A stretch of 6,044 nucleotides of DNA from assembly GCA_029884035.1 (NCBI GenBank), contig JAOUIM010000237.1, positions 1 through 6,044 of the forward strand, in the 5' to 3' direction. Within the stretch, counting starts at the first letter, position 1, and each line of letters begins with the position of its first letter. Shown here piece by piece: positions 4,689 to 6,044 of this stretch. This DNA comes from Aquincola sp. (GTDB lineage: Bacteria; Pseudomonadota; Gammaproteobacteria; Burkholderiales; Burkholderiaceae_C). A program made the translations under genes and the position numbers. The notes under the pieces were generated by a model. The model did not search any database. It had not been told where the DNA came from and was given only the letters and a program-made list of their open reading frames with translations.

Positions 4689-6044
4689 ATGAGACAGAGC
4701 GTGAACATGGTCCTGTCGCGGCTCGTGGTGGCCGGCGCCGTGGCACTGGTGGCCGGCTGCGGCACCCCCGTGGCCCCTTCGGCGGGCAGGCTGCAGGCGA
4801 TCGACCACCTGGTCGTCATCTACGCCGAGAACCACAGCTTCGACAACCTGTACGGGCTGTTCCCGGGCGCCGACGGCATCGCGCAGGCCAGTGCAGAGCA
4901 GAAGACCCAGATCGATCACGATGGCCAGCCCCTGCGCGAGCTGATCGTCTTCGGACCCGACGGCCAGCCCGATGCGCGGTTCCCGCGACTGCCCAACGGG
5001 CCGTTCCGCATCGACGCCGCGCCGGTGGGCAAACGCTTCGACGAACTGGTGCCCAGCGGAATTCACGCCTTCTGGCACAACCAGGAGCAGATCAACGGCG
5101 GCCGCAACGACCGTTTCGCCGCGATGAGCAACGTCGGCGGTTGGGTGATGGGCTACTACGACGGCTCGGGCATGAAGCTGTGGCAGTGGGCGCGCGATTA
5201 CACGCTGGCCGACCATTTCTTCATGGGCGCCTTCGGCGGCAGCTACCTCAATCACCAGTACCTCATCTGCGCCTGCGCACCGCGGCACGACAACGCGCCG
5301 GCAGCGATGCGCGTGGTGCTCGACGACGCCGGCAGGCTCAAGAAGCTTCCCGACTCGCCTTCGGCGAACACGGCGGCCGTCAAGGTGGTCAGCCGCGGCG
5401 GCGGCCAGGTCTCGCCCGACGGCTGGTCGGTCAACACGACGCAGCCTCCCTATCAACCGAGCGGTGTGCCGCCGGCGGCCGATGGCATGCCCGACCTCGC
5501 CGACCCCAAGGGCGCGCCGGGCTTCGGCGAGCCGCTGCCGCCGCAGCGCGTCAAGACGATCGCCGACACGCTCAGTGCAAGGGGTGTGAGCTGGGCCTGG
5601 TACAGCGGCGCCTGGAACGCCGCGCTCGCCGACGGCCGGCGCCCCGCAGGCGAGAAGCGATCGGTGATCTACACCGGTGGTGCGGCGAGCCCCAACTTCC
5701 AGCCGCACCACCAGCCGTTCAATTACCACGCTCGATTCGCGCCGGGCACGGCCGACCGCGCGCGCCATCTGCTCGATGGCGAACAACTGCTCAAGGACGC
5801 CGCTGCAGGCGCACTGCCGGCGGTGAGCTTCTACAAGCCCGCCGGGCGCTGGACACAGCACCCTTCCTACACCGACGTGAAGAGCGGCGACGAGCACATC
5901 GCCACGGTGCTCGAGGCTCTGCGTGCGAGCCCGCAATGGGGGCGCATGCTGATCGTGGTGACCTACGACGAGAACGGCGGCTACTGGGACCACGTCCCGC
6001 CACCGACCGGACCCGGCTGGGGCGACCGCCTCGGCCCTGGAACG
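4689..6044 (+). CDS. acid phosphatase / phospholipase C family lipoprotein (AcpA-like), 3' end cut off by the window
   Basis: The frame is open for 452 codons from ATG 4689 to the window edge with no stop, so the C-terminus is missing; relatives of about 520-560 residues suggest most of the protein is present. The N-terminus is a lipoprotein signal: basic start, hydrophobic core and lipobox VAGC with Cys24 as the lipidated residue. Glycine at +2 gives no inner-membrane retention signal, so an outer-membrane lipoprotein is likely. The enzyme belongs to the phosphoesterase family of phospholipase C and AcpA acid phosphatase (PF04185). Visible marks are AENHSFDNLYG (46-56, with Glu47-Asn48 as metal ligands), GGSYLNHQYLICACAP (183-198, Ser185 matching the AcpA nucleophile by position) and TYDENGGYWDHV (425-436, acidic metal ligands near Asp427). 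It probably releases phosphate from phosphomonoesters in the periplasm; phospholipase C activity cannot be excluded. The start is set by GGAGGT five bases upstream. Confidence 0.9.
   Translation, partial: MRQSVNMVLSRLVVAGAVALVAGCGTPVAPSAGRLQAIDHLVVIYAENHSFDNLYGLFPGADGIAQASAEQKTQIDHDGQPLRELIVFGPDGQPDARFPRLPNGPFRIDAAPVGKRFDELVPSGIHAFWHNQEQINGGRNDRFAAMSNVGGWVMGYYDGSGMKLWQWARDYTLADHFFMGAFGGSYLNHQYLICACAPRHDNAPAAMRVVLDDAGRLKKLPDSPSANTAAVKVVSRGGGQVSPDGWSVNTTQPPYQPSGVPPAADGMPDLADPKGAPGFGEPLPPQRVKTIADTLSARGVSWAWYSGAWNAALADGRRPAGEKRSVIYTGGAASPNFQPHHQPFNYHARFAPGTADRARHLLDGEQLLKDAAAGALPAVSFYKPAGRWTQHPSYTDVKSGDEHIATVLEALRASPQWGRMLIVVTYDENGGYWDHVPPPTGPGWGDRLGPGT

Noticed and set aside
4665..5993. Long minus-strand open frame (442 codons) opposite the acid phosphatase gene
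   Set aside because: It is antisense to a gene with a clear family, lipobox and Shine-Dalgarno. Its product is Arg/Ala/Val/His-rich low-complexity sequence typical of antisense frames in GC-rich DNA.

Overview
This 6,044-base window is GC-rich and densely coded, with strong G/C preference at third codon positions. It looks like ordinary chromosomal sequence from a betaproteobacterium, most likely of the Burkholderiales (the Rubrivivax/Leptothrix/Methylibium-like groups are plausible). This rests on the gene types: a PEP-CTERM protein with its associated CAAX-protease-like membrane protein, an AcpA-type acid phosphatase, and the style of RlmJ and Tgt. The genus cannot be fixed from the sequence alone.

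Left part (1-1836): the 3' end of an SGNH/GDSL esterase gene overlaps the start of rlmJ (23S rRNA m6A2030 methyltransferase) in a TGATG junction. rlmJ then meets, stop codon against stop codon with no base between, an oppositely oriented gene for a helix-turn-helix regulator with an unassigned C-terminal part.

Middle part (1837-3503): a 116-bp spacer with two GC-rich hairpins separates the regulator gene from a gene for a secreted protein ending in a PEP-CTERM sorting signal. This gene is head-to-head with a gene for a CPBP (CAAX-protease/bacteriocin-processing) family membrane protease of the kind found in PEP-CTERM/exosortase genomes. The roughly 150-bp divergent region between them holds overlapping, mutually exclusive inverted repeats and a repeated TGTCACC. 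This pair is the most interesting part of the window: a candidate exosortase substrate beside a candidate processing factor, with possible shared control.

Right part (3504-6044): tgt (queuine tRNA-ribosyltransferase) converges on the protease gene. Its 51-bp upstream spacer is shared with a divergent gene for a lipoprotein-type acid phosphatase/phospholipase C family enzyme that runs off the window end. That gene has the only strong Shine-Dalgarno sequence seen here.

No rRNA, tRNA, insertion sequence, CRISPR array or phage gene was seen. No wholly new system is demonstrated. The PEP-CTERM/CPBP locus and the regulator's uncharacterised C-terminal part are the best leads.
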